This document shows, piece after piece, positions 23,618-36,523 of a stretch of DNA of 64,000 nucleotides. The notes beneath the pieces were generated by a model. It saw only the letters and a program-made list of their open reading frames with translations, was not told where the DNA came from and made no database searches. Location of the stretch: assembly GCA_025786725.1 (NCBI GenBank), contig JAHLTZ010000002.1, forward strand, positions 930,001 through 994,000. Reading direction: 5' to 3'. Each line of letters opens with the position of its first letter. The stretch's first letter is position 1. The stretch comes from Syncephalis fuscata. Its lineage: Eukaryota; Zoopagomycota; Zoopagomycetes; Zoopagales; Piptocephalidaceae. Both the position numbers and the translations under genes were made by a program.

Positions 23618-26600
23618 ATGCTAACAAAGGTAACGTTGAGTAGACAATCGCTGTATATGCCTAGCTGCAGTAATACTCATCTATTGCTTGTCTACAACTA
23701 TTTAGTTTGAGTCTAAAAGCAATCGAGTCAAAGGCGTCTCGTTTCATCCAAAAAGACCATGGATTCTCGCCTCGTTGCATAACGGCTCCGTCCAGCTATG
23801 GGACTACCGAATGGGCACACTATTGGAGAAGTTTGAAGAACATGAGGGTAAGCTTGGTATTGGCTAGTTGGTTTAGTCTAGACTGTGTAGTATTTGCAAT
23901 ATATACTAACATTAATGTGTGTGTGTGTGTGTGTATAGGTCCGGTGCGTGGTGTTCATTTCCATCCTTCACAGCCTCTATTCGTATCTGGCGGTGATGAT
24001 AATCGAATCAAGTTGTGGAATTACAAGACACGTCGCTGTCTATTTACTTTTACTGGCCATATTGACTATGTACGCACTGTGTTTTTCCATCACGAACACC
24101 CGTGGATTGTCAGTTGTTCAGATGATCAAACTATTCGTATTTGGAATTGGCAATCACGTACTTGTGTTGCAGTATTGACCGGTCATAATCACTATGTCAT
24201 GTGTGCACAATTCCATCCCACTGAAGATTTACTTGTATCTGCTTCTATGGATCAAACAGTACGCGTTTGGGATATTTCTGGTAAGTCAGTAGATTCATTA
24301 ATAGCATTAGTACTGATAGATGTTTAGGATTACGTAAAAAGAATAAATCAAAGAATGTAGTTACGGTTGAAGACTTGGTAAGCCGTGCTACAGGTCAGCC
24401 AGATCTATTTGGCAATTCAGACTGTTCGGTCAAATTTGTTCTTGAAGGACATGACCGAGGTGTTGACTGGGTCTCTTTCCATCCTACAAAGCCATTGATT
24501 GTTTCAAGTGGCGATGATCGTCAAATTAAACTATGGCGTATGAGTGGTAAGTAAATAGTAAATAGTACATAATATTAATAATTAATGTTAATAATTAATG
24601 TTAATAATAATTAGATGTTAAGGCATGGGAAGTCGATTCATTCCGTGGTCATATGAACAATGTATCCTGTGTTCTATTCCATCCAACTAAAGAGTTGCTT
24701 ATTTCTGACTCTGAAGATAAAACTATTCGTGTATGGGATATGCAAACACGTACAGCAGTACAAACATTTAGACGGGATCAAGATCGGTTTTGGGTTCTGT
24801 CTTCTCATCCAGAATTGAATCTATTTGCAGCTGGTAAGTTATACATGGTTTATTAAAAGGTATATACAAATAATGAAATTAATAACTAACATGACTAATA
24901 GGTCACGATAATGGATTAATTATATTCAAATTGGATCGTGAAAGACCCGCTTCAGTGCAAAGCCAAAACTCGCTATTCTTTGTACGCGATCGTGTATTAA
25001 GATTGTTTGATTTTACACGCAATAGCGAACAGCCAATTATGTCAATTCGTCGATCGGCCACGCCTTATATGCAGCCACGCTCTATTTCCTTTAATCCTGC
25101 AGAACGTGCTGTGCTTGTCTGTTCGGTAAGTTATTTAAGCATTGAATGATATGTGTTAACTATAAATGCATCATTTGATTAGGCGGTTGATGGTGGCACC
25201 TACGATCTCTATCCATTGCCTAAGGAATTCAGCGGTGATCTACGCGATTGTCCCGAACCAAAACGAGGCAGCGGTACAACTGCCATATTTACATCGCGTA
25301 CCCGTTTTGCCGTACTAGATAAAACAGAGCAACAGATCTATATTAAGGATATGTCAAATACTGTTACCAAAACGATTAAGCCGCCACAACAAGTTACAGA
25401 AATATTCTTTGCCGGTGCCAATTATCTTCTATTGGCCACGTCTACTGCAGTTATTCTTTATGACACGCAACAACGACAAACGGTATCTGAATTGGCTGCG
25501 GCTAATGTAAAGTATGTTGCCTGGTCTGCAGATATGACTCATATTGCATTGATGAGCAAGCATAGTAAGTGTTTAGACAGCACACTAATTAACTGACTAA
25601 TTAATATTTAACTATCATTAATTAATAGCTATTCATATTGCTACAAAGACGCTAGAGCAGAAAACATGTATTCATGAAACGATTCGTATTAAGAGTGGTG
25701 TTTGGGACGAGAGTGGCGTGTTCCTTTACACAACTTTGAATCATATCAAGTACACGCTTACCAACGGCGACCATGGCATTATTCGTACACTCGAACAGCC
25801 AGTCTATTTGGTACGCTCCAAGGGTGCAAGTATATGTTGTTTGGAACGAGATGGCGAAGTACATAGCATTACCATTGATCCTACCGAGTATCAATTCAAG
25901 ATGGCTTTAGTACGCGAACGATTTGATCAAGTACTGCAAATTATTCGTACTTCAAACCTTGTTGGCCAATCGATTATTGCTTATTTGCAAAAGAAAGGAT
26001 ATCCAGAGGTAACATACGTGAATACATATAATGAATAGTATTAGATAGTAATTATTATTTAGGTGGCACTACAATTTGTAAGGGATACAAAAACGCGATT
26101 TGAATTGGCCATTGAATGTGGCAATTTGAATGTGGCCTTGGAAGAAGCAAAGAAGCTGGATCGTGTTGAGTGTTGGAGTAAATTAGGCACTGAAGCATTA
26201 AGACAAGGCAATACTAAGGTAACTATTGTATATATATATATATATAGTCATTATGAACAGGCAACAATTAACACTCTATTTATAGATGATTGAAACGGCT
26301 TATCAGCGTACAAAGAACTTTGAACGTCTATCATTCCTATACCTCGCCACTGGTAATATTGAAAACCAACGCAGAATGTTAAAGATTGCTGAATTACGTG
26401 GTGATGGCATGTCACGTTTCCATAATGCACTCTACACGGGTGATGTACGTAATCGTGTACAGTTCTTGACTGAAATGGCCATGTGTAAGTAATATATGCG
26501 TATTATTAATAGTAGGACAGTTAATCATACCTATCACTAGATCCATTGGCTTATTTAACGGCTAAATCTCATGGACTTGAAGAAGAAGCCGAACAAATAC

Positions 26601-28058
26601 TTGAAATGGCCGGCAAGACTGAAGAAGAATTGACGGATATTCCAGCACCAGGTCAGTTACTTCGTCCTCCAGTGCCGGTCAATCGTCGTGACAATACCAA
26701 CTGGCCATTAAAGGAATTTAACCGTAATGCATTTGAACGGGCCTTTATCAGCGGCCAGTTGGAATCGGATACTATGGCCGATACAGAGGTTACTGCAGTC
26801 ACTTCGTCCAGTGCCGGTGCTGCCGCCGCTTCATCATCCTCATTGGCATTTGATGCTATAGAAGGATTAGACGGTGAAGAGGAAGAAGAAGTGGGCGCTG
26901 GCTGGGGTCTAGGCGATGATATGGATCTACAGCTCGATGCCGATATTACCGGTGATGGAGCAGGTGCCAGTAGTACTGGTGGTACCCGTACAGTGGCTGA
27001 AGGAACACCAGAAACCGAGCTATGGTGCCACAATTCTCCATTAGCTGCTGATCATGTTGCAGCTGGTAGTTTTGAATCAGCTATGCAGGTAAATTGATAA
27101 AGAATATATGCATACAAATATTTACTAATTTTTATTACTATTTTAGTTGTTGCATCGTCAAGCAGGCATTGTTAATTTTACGCCACTAAAAGAGCATTTC
27201 CTTACCATCTACAGCTGTTCACATGCTTGGTTATCCGGCGTACCTACACTACCGCCCCTATCATTCCCTATGCGCCGCAATTGGGAAGAGACCGATTTGC
27301 GTAAAGTATTACCAGCACAGCCATATTCTCGTACTATAATCGATACTACCTTATTGCAACCGGCCTACAAACTATTTACTAGTGGCCAGTTTAAAGAAAC
27401 TGTTGGCCAATTCCGCAATGCACTTCATGCATTACTATTGACGGTGGCCACATCAGTCAACGAAGCACAAGAGGTAGGTAGCATAATTACTTTATTTACT
27501 AGCATTTACACATACTAATCATCATTGCTACATTTAAACTAGCTGCGTCAATTAATCGACGAATGCCGTGAATATATTCTCGGTCTTTCTATGGAAGTAT
27601 CACGACGTGAGATTGCCACGCAAGATTCATTTGAAGCGAATAAGCGTTCGCTTGAACTGGCCGCCTACTTTTCGCATTGTAAAATGCGCCCACCCCACCA
27701 GATACTTACACTTCGAGCAGCCATGGCCCAAGCATACAAGACAAAGAACTTTTTAAGTGCCTCTTCCTTTGCCCGACGCCTACTTGACCTTCGGCCAATG
27801 GCCAATCTGGCTAAACAAGCGCAACAAATCAAGGAAGTGTCCGATCGCACACCACGCGATGAAATACCTCTCGACTATGATCATTATAGCGAATTTATCG
27901 TATGTGGCATCTCCTACCTGCCAATCTACCAAGGAGACGCTCATGTACGCTGTCCGTGCTGTACGGCGATCTATCGCCCCGAACATAAAGGCAAGCTTTG
28001 TCCGGTGTGCGAATTGGCCAAGATTGGCACAAATGGCACTGGTCTACGCCAATTCTAA
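23618..28058 (+). CDS. COPA: Coatomer subunit alpha
   Basis: Thirteen exons from 23618-23629 to 27543-28058 join in phase to 3666 nt, or 1221 residues, the normal length. The start is [14 protein letters not shown] (an in-frame ATG lies two codons earlier). An N-terminal WD40 propeller follows, with [21 protein letters not shown] and WDISGLRKKNK. Next come the helical solenoid and a C-terminal domain with [12 protein letters not shown] and [10 protein letters not shown]. Alpha-COP is part of the outer coat of COPI vesicles and recognises KKxx cargo for Golgi-to-ER traffic. Intron 2 contains a GT repeat just before the acceptor (23917-23934). An Ala/Ser and acidic linker sits near residues 850-910. 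The gene is intact over 4.4 kb. Confidence 0.97.
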
Positions 28059-28202
28059 ATGTCTATCGTCTTTTATAAGTGGTGGCGTATGCGTTAAAGT
28101 GGTTTAATCTTTTGAATATAAATGAAAAAGAGCAATTTATTACTATTATTCATATCATTGTTGTTATAATTGCTTTATTTGATAATGTGAGGGGCACACA
28201 AA

Positions 28203-29732
28203 CTACAATCGACGAATAATGATAGCTGTGGCAGCACCGCCACCATTACAAACGGCTGCACAACCATATTGGCCCTTTTCCAATTGGTGGGCTAGCGTAA
28301 CGACAATACGGCAACCAGAGGAACTAGAATGATAATAGTTGTTGTTGATATTGTTAATAAATACATAGAAATAATAGATAGATGTAATTACCCAATAGGA
28401 TGTCCTAGAGCTACGGCACCGCCCAATGCGTTGACTTTAGCTGGATCCAATGAAAGAATCTATAAATGGTTTAGAGATGTAAAATTAACATCTTTAGCTT
28501 ATCAGTGTTTGTGTTAACTTGCCTGCTCGTTAACTCGAGCCACCACGCTAAATGCTTCGTTAAACTCAAATCGACTAATATCATCGATTTTAAGATTGGC
28601 ACGGGCCAAAGCAATTGGTACAGCTTTGGAAGGTGCAATAGTAAAGTCTTTTGGTGCACAGGCTGCATCAGCATATGAAATAATCTCTGCCAATGGATTA
28701 ATCGATAGTTCCTGTGCCTTGTCCTCGGCCATAAGTACAACGGCACTGGCACCATCGTTAAGTGTGCTTGCATTGGCTGCAGTTACAGTGCCGCCTTGCG
28801 ACTGAAAGACGGGTCGCAGTGTTGTAATTTTATCGAATCGTACACGTTTGTATTCCTCGTCTTCAGTAACAATTTCATCGCCTTTACGACCACGAATGTG
28901 CACGGGAGCAATTTCCGCTTCAAATGCACCTTGTTTCCAAGCTTCAGTTGCTCGTTTATACGAACTAATTGCATGTTCGTCCTGCGTCTCACGACTAATC
29001 TGATACTTGGCTGCTGTTTCTTCGGCACAATTGCCCATATGGATCTGATTATAGACATCCCAAAGACCATCCTTTATAATGCCATCGGCCATTGTTTGAT
29101 TACCATATTCCACACCACGTGGTACATAGAATCTAGATATTTTGGTGTAAGATAAATAGATTGATAAATAAATATAACCACCTATATTAAATGTATGTAA
29201 CTTACGGCGTATTTGACATGCTTTCCATGCCACCAGCTACCATAATGTCACGCGTGCCAACTTGAATACCTTGTGCGGCTAGTGTAATTGCTTTCATGCC
29301 AGAAGCACATACTTTATTGATTGTAGTTGCTTCGGTCGTGTCGGGACAGCCAGCAGCAAACGCCGCTTGACGTGCCGGCGACTGACCAAGACCAGCCTGT
29401 AGCACATTGCCCATGTAGACCTCTTCAACCTGATCGGCCTTGATACCTACGATATTTAATATATTAGCAATAAAGCGAGTACATTATTTGATTAGTATTG
29501 TGTTTATGTCATTGTCGTCGTTGTCTAATCACCTGCACGTTCTAATGCACCACGGATGGCAAAGCCACCAAGATGAGGTGCAGCCACTTTGGCCAACGAG
29601 CCTCGGAACGAACCGACAGGAGTACGTGCTAAAAAATGAAGGGAAACAAAAAGCAATTAATAAGTGTTGAATGACGAAGATAGTACGCGAGACAACAGTA
29701 CCTGCACCAGCAATAACGACGCGACGAATCAT
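28203..29732 (-). CDS. ERG10: Acetyl-CoA acetyltransferase (thiolase), with a GC-AG intron
   Basis: Minus-strand gene of six exons beginning [20 protein letters not shown], with no mitochondrial leader. That suggests the cytosolic enzyme that condenses two acetyl-CoA for the mevalonate pathway. Catalytic landmarks: nucleophile cysteine in [38 protein letters not shown] with the second cysteine, and a C-terminal [13 protein letters not shown]. The intron between 28522 and 28460 has the donor CAG|GCAAGT, a GC-AG intron; reading through it would stop after two codons. Because ERG10 and mitochondrial ACAT1 are close relatives, the cellular location is less sure than the reaction. No frame break. 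Confidence 0.93.
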
Positions 29733-30757
29733 AGTAAATGTTTATTCTTTTTTAGTAAAAGTAGAAAGAAAGAAGAGGTGACGAAGGCGTGAGTAAATTC
29801 GGCAATTAATGCCGCTAATTATACTGACCGTACATTACTAATTATGGTATAAAAACAGTGTATGGCATTATCTATTTAATTACATGTTGGATCTAATCTG
29901 TTTGGTAGATTAATGTCTTAATCAATGAGTTACGTTATAATAGAATTACTAAAGACGTGCTTTAATGTAATATTATATATTCAGCTTGACACTATGTTAT
30001 TTGATTTTCTATTTATAACTGAACGGAAATACAGTTATTAGATATACGGTGTTATATCGTGTAATTACTATAATGTCTACGTAAAGTAGTGTATTATGCA
30101 TTGTCAGTCATATCACAGCTTAAAATTATGTAATTTAATCTTTGTAGCTAGAGCGAATAATTGCAATAATAAATACTACTCATTTCTAGTATTTTCTACA
30201 TGAATAGAATAGTATGCAGCTTATTATGATGACCAAGAAAAAAGATATGTAATGAATGGAGATGATAATCAAAGTAATGCTAGCACATCAGTTGGTGCAT
30301 AAGCCCCTTTTTGAACTTGATAGCATTTAAGCGTGGCGTGTATCACCTTAATTAATAATATTGAATAAATATACACTATAAGTAATTTCTTACATACAAA
30401 TATAACTTGTTCATTTATTAAATAAACACTCCAGCTTTTTATTATTAAATTGCAACTATATTTTTTGCATTTAAGCAAGCATTTGATTCTGCTTTTACTT
30501 TTTAAACAAATTAATAGGCCTACAGCTTACTTGTGTTTGTTGAACAGTTAGCTGGATATGCACGTTCACGCGGCTAATCAAATGAACCAAGACGCTGTAA
30601 TTGGTGTCTTTTTGTATCACACAAACACGCAAACGCACATAGCTATTTTTTTTATCAAATCCTGCTTTACTGGCATGCTTGCTATAAAATGCGCACCACT
30701 GCCATGTAGTCTCCTATTTCTTTAGCCTTTTTCTAGTTAATTCTCGCCACGGCTTCC
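29733..30757. other. Intergenic, divergent starts of thiolase and phosphatase 2
   Basis: About 1 kb, AT-rich. No coding frame with recognisable features was found. The 30640-30757 stretch next to the phosphatase start is less AT-rich. Confidence 0.45.
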
Positions 30758-32238
30758 ATGTCTAGTCTGCTTGCTACATTAAAAGGAGCGCTACTCCTAT
30801 CGGTAGTGGCCAACTCCGCACTGGGTCAAAACAACAGCACCAACTACGTATACAACTATTGTCAAGCTGACTATCCTGCCAACCATACATATCAGCCTTT
30901 GGTAATTAAATGTTGGTTTAATAATTATTTTGCTAATTAATATTGTATAAATAGCCGATGCACGTCTAGTACATGTACAAATGCTAATTCGACATGGAGA
31001 CCGCTCTCCCGTTATGACTATCTTACCCAACGAAATGGCCGACTGGCGCTGTGAGGATGTGCACGAAGTAAACCAGATCATCGGTACAGACGGCAATCAC
31101 CCGACCACTGGAGCTGTCAGCCAACGAGTCGTTATTCCAGCAAAAAAGCCTTATAGAAATGCCATTTGGTCCAGTGGCACTTGTATAATTGGACAATTGA
31201 CCTCAAAAGGCGTGAGACAACACGTGGCTTTAGGGGAAATAATTAATAGTATTTACGTAAATCGCCTATCGTATTTACCAAGACATTTGGACAGCACTAC
31301 ACTAGCCCAACGACTCTATATCCGCAGTTCAGATGTTTGGCGCACCAAACAGTCAGCTGCCTCGTTGTTAACTGGTTTATGGCCCATGTCACATCGCAAT
31401 AAAGATGCCAAAGTATTGCCACTCCTGACCTACCCGGAGCCGATAGAAACAATGCTTGGTCATCGAACGGCTTCCGAATGTCCACGGCTCATGGAGCTAT
31501 TCGAGGAAATGTATCGTACACCTGAATGGCAAGCATATCTAAAACGCTACCAGCCGCTTAGAACTCACCTTGAGACTGTACTAAATACGGCCAACCACTC
31601 AACTTACGACAACAGTTTTGCTTATTATGTGGATCCGCTAAGGGCCCGTGATTGCAACAATATGCCACTTCCGTGTCAAAATAATCAATGTATTACAAAA
31701 TCTCATGTAGCCGAGCTGACACAAAGTGTTAATGAAGAATACACAATGTCATTAAATAGGCTGCCACATTCGAAAGAAGTGAATCGATTGTCCATCGGCT
31801 ATTTTCTTGGCGAACTCCGGGATAAGCTGATTGATGCCATTAATCTAATTCGTCAAGGACATAATCCTCGTAAATTTGAATTGTTTTCCGGACATGATGA
31901 CACGGTACACGCAATTAAAGGTATGCTAAATGCATACGATATGCTGTGGCCACCTTATGTAAGTGATTTATCTTAGTATGATTTATAGTTGAATCTAAAT
32001 GACTGCTTATCCGTAGGCTTCTAATATGCTTTTTGAATTGTGGCAATCGACAACAAATAACCGTTTAGGAAAGCAGTTTTACCTGCGTATTATTTATAAC
32101 GGACGTATTTTAAAGACACCTTGGTGTGACATGAATGCCTGTCCCATAGAGGACTATTTTAACTATATAGCCTCGTATGTTCCCAACGATCTCTCCGCCG
32201 AGTGTCATACAAATCGTACAGCGCAACATAGTACATGA
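30758..32238 (+). CDS. Secreted histidine acid phosphatase, paralogue with introns
   Basis: Second member of the histidine phosphatase pair. A signal peptide (MSSLLATLKGALLLSVVANS) precedes VYNYCQADYPANHTYQPL. Exons are 30758-30901, 30955-31958 and 32017-32238. The catalytic LIRHGDRSP is in exon 2 and HDDT in ELFSGHDDTVHAIK. The C-terminal exon matches the other paralogue (FELWQ, RIIYNGR, WCDMNACP). The first junction is one base short: exon 1 ends in phase 0 but exon 2 needs one more base, which fits a TTGG written where TTGGG is expected. Expected role is secreted phosphomonoesterase. Both introns are absent from the copy at 8243-9738. Confidence 0.83.
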
Positions 32239-32577
32239 GATATTAGTGCTATTATCATTGTGAACCATTATAGCTACAAATTTAACCAGCTTATTTGTTT
32301 GGCGATAAATAATATTTTAAATAATATAATTTTGTTTTGCTAATAACTCATTGCTTTAAAATTGTGTCCAAATAGCAAATTATACTTTAATATTTAAAGC
32401 ATAAAAGAATTAAACAAGGTTATAAACATTAAAGCTGTTAAGAATTTAAAATCAAAGTATTGGGATTTAGCTATTTAACATATTGACATTTAGTAAATCC
32501 AATGTATTAATATTGATATACTCCAATATGATAATCACCAAAGATTTACTTTAATGTGAATAGTGTACGCCCAAACC
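32239..32577. other. AT-rich 3' spacer before the direct repeat
   Basis: About 340 bp with AATAATATTTTAAATAATATAA-type composition. No gene is seen. Confidence 0.5.
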
Positions 32578-32947
32578 AATACCTTTTTAATATAATTATT
32601 GATAAACAATAATATGCTTAGTTTAATATTTGTATAAATAAGTCATTCTAATTTCTTTATAACATTGAAATATGACCATTTTTTTTACAATTACTTGCTA
32701 TATATAATGCATATTTTTTGATATTTCTAGTTTTTAGTTTCTTATAAATCATCGAGCTGTATTTTCAAATGTATTCCCACACCTTCAGCATGTTGTTATC
32801 ATAAATAGATTATTATTATTGTAAAGCACATTAAGCATTTGAAAGTCATATAATATATATAGTCAGAATACGTATATAACATGCGCTTATTATAAATATG
32901 ATTATATTGTTTATCAATATTTTGTTGGCTTTCAAATCAATAATAGT

Positions 32948-33582
32948 TTATTGTTTTTCAGTCAATTGTTTTATAATAAAGTGTTTTATAATCGCTGGTT
33001 TCTTAGCCAAGTACTTTTCGATCAAGTCTTTTCTATCCACGATAAAACATTTTGTTCCATCTTGACGTTCAAGCGTATCGATGACACTATCCTTTGGATT
33101 AAGCCCGAAAAGACTCTGTTTGTAATAATAAATATTAGTTATATATGTTTATTACTATAAAAAACTTGCCTGGTATTTCTTAAAAAGGTCTTCATCTGAG
33201 TTCGAGCCTGGCCGACATGCAATCCTAACTGAGTCTGCATCTTTGAATCTAAGATAATCTGCAACTTCTGGGCTAGCCAGAAGATCTAAAAGAACGTCCT
33301 TAGCCTGAAGCGAACCTATAAAACTCATGCCATCAACATATTTTGGAGAACCTCTAAATCTGATGCCACGCTCGGTGAATGGACTAGCTGGATCATTGTT
33401 TTTATACCCCATGAATGCTACATAGATAATATTGTTAGTGAAATAAAATAAGTAGTTCGAAGTAAGTACTTACTAATATCGTCCATTCGATTAATAGGAG
33501 GAAGGCCAGGTGCGGATTGCGTGGCCGATACTAGCATAAGCGCGGTGGCAGCGATAGCAAAAATAGATTTCATTGTAAACAT
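32948..33582 (-). CDS. Small secreted protein, copy A, function unknown
   Basis: Three exons on the minus strand (33474-33582, 33170-33417, 32948-33115) give about 174 residues. A signal peptide (MKSIFAIAATALMLVSATQS, from the second in-frame ATG at 33573) leads to a mature part with GLPPINRMDDI, ERGIRFRGSPKYVDGMSF, LLDLLASPEVADYLRFKD and a basic tail (KYLAKKPAIIKHFII). Only two cysteines are in the mature part. The second intron has the donor CAG|GCAAGT (GC-AG); read without splicing the frame stops after four residues. I recognise no family. An identical gene is in copy B at 39467-40101. Confidence 0.72.
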
Positions 33583-35108
33583 GGCTTTGTCAGGGTTCAA
33601 TAGTCGAATGAGACTTTCTATGAAACTAGTGTGTGAAGAGAATTATAATATGATAACTAGACAAACAAATTTTGCTAAAGAAAAGCAGGTATTTATAGTA
33701 AAATACATCATGCAATAGTCAATATATTTACTATAGTGCAGGATAAATATGGTATACACGTGTCTGAGTTGAAGCTATAACATCAACTCATAAAAATAAA
33801 TCGAAATCAGCAACCTCCATTATTCAAATACGGAATTTGAAAATATAAATGTTTCAGAGTAGCATTTTACTTCTATATATGTATATACTAGATAGTACAA
33901 AATGAGCAAAATGCAATTCAATGCAGTAATGCTATTTTTATGTGGTTGTTATCTCGAGTACTGATATCAAAAAAATACGCAAAAAGCCTTTTTAGATGTG
34001 GATCAAAGCTATTTTTCATTACTATTAATTAATACCCAAAAAGCTGTAAATCTAAACACAGATTCTGATAACATGCATTGTGGTTAATTAGAGAGTATGT
34101 AACTTTTAAAACAAGACAAATGATTGTGATTATGATAGTTAGTAGTTTTGAGTTGTATCATTTAGTAATAGATTATCATTTGATTCAAATATCAGTATAT
34201 ACATAAAGTATGATGCATGAGTTTAGACATTATAGTATTAAGAGTTATAAGCCTTGCTTTAAAAGAATAATAAAATTAAATAATGCCGAATTGACGGCTC
34301 ATTTGATAATATTATACTCTGACACGCAAAAAAGATTTTGCTTAAACTAGAAGGCTTAGAATGGCAATGGCCATGTTTAAGGAAATGGTTTGTTATGGAA
34401 TTGGTTTAAGTTTACAATTTCAGTTTTATTCCTAGGCTTATTTTTAGTAAAACATTTTGCTTTTGCATTTTTGCGGTCACCATATACAAATCTTAATGGA
34501 AATACTATTTTTACATTCTGTAAAATATTCTGTATACTACAAATGTGTTAAATATTAAAATGGCGCATAATTGAATATACTAATATAGCCTAAGACTGGT
34601 TTACTACATATCAAACTCGATACAGTCAGCTTGTCAGTTTGAGCATTGATTGATTTGCTTTACTTTTCTGTAGTTTGAATAAACGACGCTCTTAAATTGT
34701 ATAGTCTATTTGAGTTGGTGTTTGTTCTAGCTAAGCATGCCGATTTAGCCAAATTCCTAACAATTTAACGATTAGATTTGCATATTAGTTCACACAGTAA
34801 ATCACTGTCCATTGGTTGCTTGTTAGGTATTGCAGGTCAATCGGCGTACATAACTATAAATAATAGAATGGCTAGTTTGATGCGCCATACATAATATTTT
34901 ATTAATAAAATATTCATTACCAATTGCATATATTTCATTAGTTGATTTTACTCCAATCCATGTTTTCTACGGTATTCTGATGCTCTTGTAAAACGTGGAT
35001 GCATTGTGCAATAGTTTATAAAGTTGATTGTTTGTACAAAAGCTACTTTATCATGCTATTTACAGCCTAATATTACCTAACTATTGATACATGTGTAGGA
35101 TTGTATGG

Positions 35109-35143
<35 letters not shown>

Positions 35144-36523
35144 CTAGTGTCGATCGTTTGTAAGATTAAGTATACAAATAGTTTATAAAAATAAAGCACA
35201 GTAAATACAGAAATCTTTGATAAACAATGATATAACTACAAAGCCATATATAATCAGTTTTAATTGATGTGCATTCTAGTGACGCTGTAATTTCTTACTT
35301 TAGATGGCATTATAATAAAATAACCTGTTTATACGAATACAACTTTAATTCATGAATGTGGTACAGGGGTGAATGCTGGTTATATGGTAGAATTGCAATG
35401 GTGATATTACAATTGCTTATTGTAGTCTATTATCAATCTTAATTTAAATATTTTATTTTCATTATAAATACTTATAAAATGCAAAAATAATATTTGTTTT
35501 ATTTGTACTAACAAAGAAGTAGCAATAGCTGTGTTACAGTAGAATACGGTAAACAACTTGCCACTGTTTTTGCTAGCAGCTCTTTGGTAGTGGATTGTAT
35601 GTAATTGGTGGATTTAATCTATGTAAACCGGTTTTTGCCCGGAGTATGTTTTAGCGTTCCATATATCTGCATATACGTTTGCTATTCATGCAAAGTCGCA
35701 TCGTGCAGTTATTCGCGTGTGACTATCAAATAGATAGATAGAATTGTATGGACAGTGCGTAATGGCCATTTAAACATTCTGCTATTTGAATAACTAACAA
35801 TAAATAGAATGAGTGTAATACGCTTAGTTTTTTGACAAAAAGAAAGATAAAATAAATTTTGCACAATCGCTAATGAAAAAAAGCATTTTGAAATAATGTA
35901 TCGCGATAGTGCGACATTCAAACATTCGGATAAATATCGCCGTTGATAATGATCATAGGTCATAAGCACACTGCAGTCACGCAGAGACACAGCGACGTCA
36001 GTGACGGTTGAGATGATGAAATGGTAGAGTAATGAATAGTGAGATGATGAAATATGCAGTGTAAAAATAGCAAAGATGTGCAGCCTTTGACAATGTCCGC
36101 TATTTATCCATTGCGGCGAACAATCCAATTATTCTTTAGATGAATGGTATATTCGAGATGTCCGTTGATTTAATAACAATAAATACTGTTTTGTTTAATT
36201 ATGGTTAGCGTTATGAACAATCAATTATATCTAGATTAGTATAATGTCAGTGCGTGAGCAAATGGTGGACTTGGCTGCGAGTCATGTGGTACACCATGCA
36301 TCGTCAGGGAAATGGAAGCACGTATGACTAGGCCCGGAGTTTCGGTGTAAAACATTAAATTGAATGGATTAATGTCACGGAGTATGTCTTCACACGACTA
36401 TAAATGTGGCGCATTGTTAAGTAGGTCCTCGGGATGTTCTATATACACACATACGCTTAACTGTGCTTTTCTTTTATAACACTCAAGTTACTACAACTAA
36501 ACAATCAGTGTTATTGTGATAAC
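33583..36523. other. Gene-poor AT-rich DNA upstream of the P450
   Basis: About 2.9 kb, mostly the noncoding right half of repeat copy A. It includes a 22-bp perfect palindrome near 34891 (AATATTTTATTAATAAAATA...) and an AT run at about 35112-35142. Outside the repeat, 36240-36345 is GC-richer and may be promoter. The open frame at 35709-36128 on the minus strand has no protein-like features. Confidence 0.45.
35112..35142. repeat. AT dinucleotide microsatellite (longer allele)
   Basis: (TA)n run in repeat copy A. The same locus in copy B (about 41634-41658) is shorter. This is the main length difference in the right half of the repeat. Confidence 0.75.

Larger units (their letters stand above)
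32578..35453. repeat. Direct repeat, copy A (about 2.9 kb)
   Basis: Matches 39097-41969 in the same orientation, offset 6519 bp at the start and about 6516 at the end. Left part (32578 to about 33890) and right part (about 34330-35453) differ only at scattered bases, a 1-bp indel near 33850 and an AT-run length. The middle (about 33895-34325) is homologous but clearly diverged. It carries the secreted-protein gene at 32948-33582 and a right half with no gene. Confidence 0.9.

Noticed and set aside
26653..27033. Minus-strand frame opposite COPA exon 11
   Set aside because: Shadow of the Ala/Ser-rich linker in the alpha-COP coding sequence.
35709..36128. 139-codon open frame on the minus strand
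   Set aside because: Irregular composition, no start context, no domain or signal; lies in AT-rich spacer upstream of the P450.
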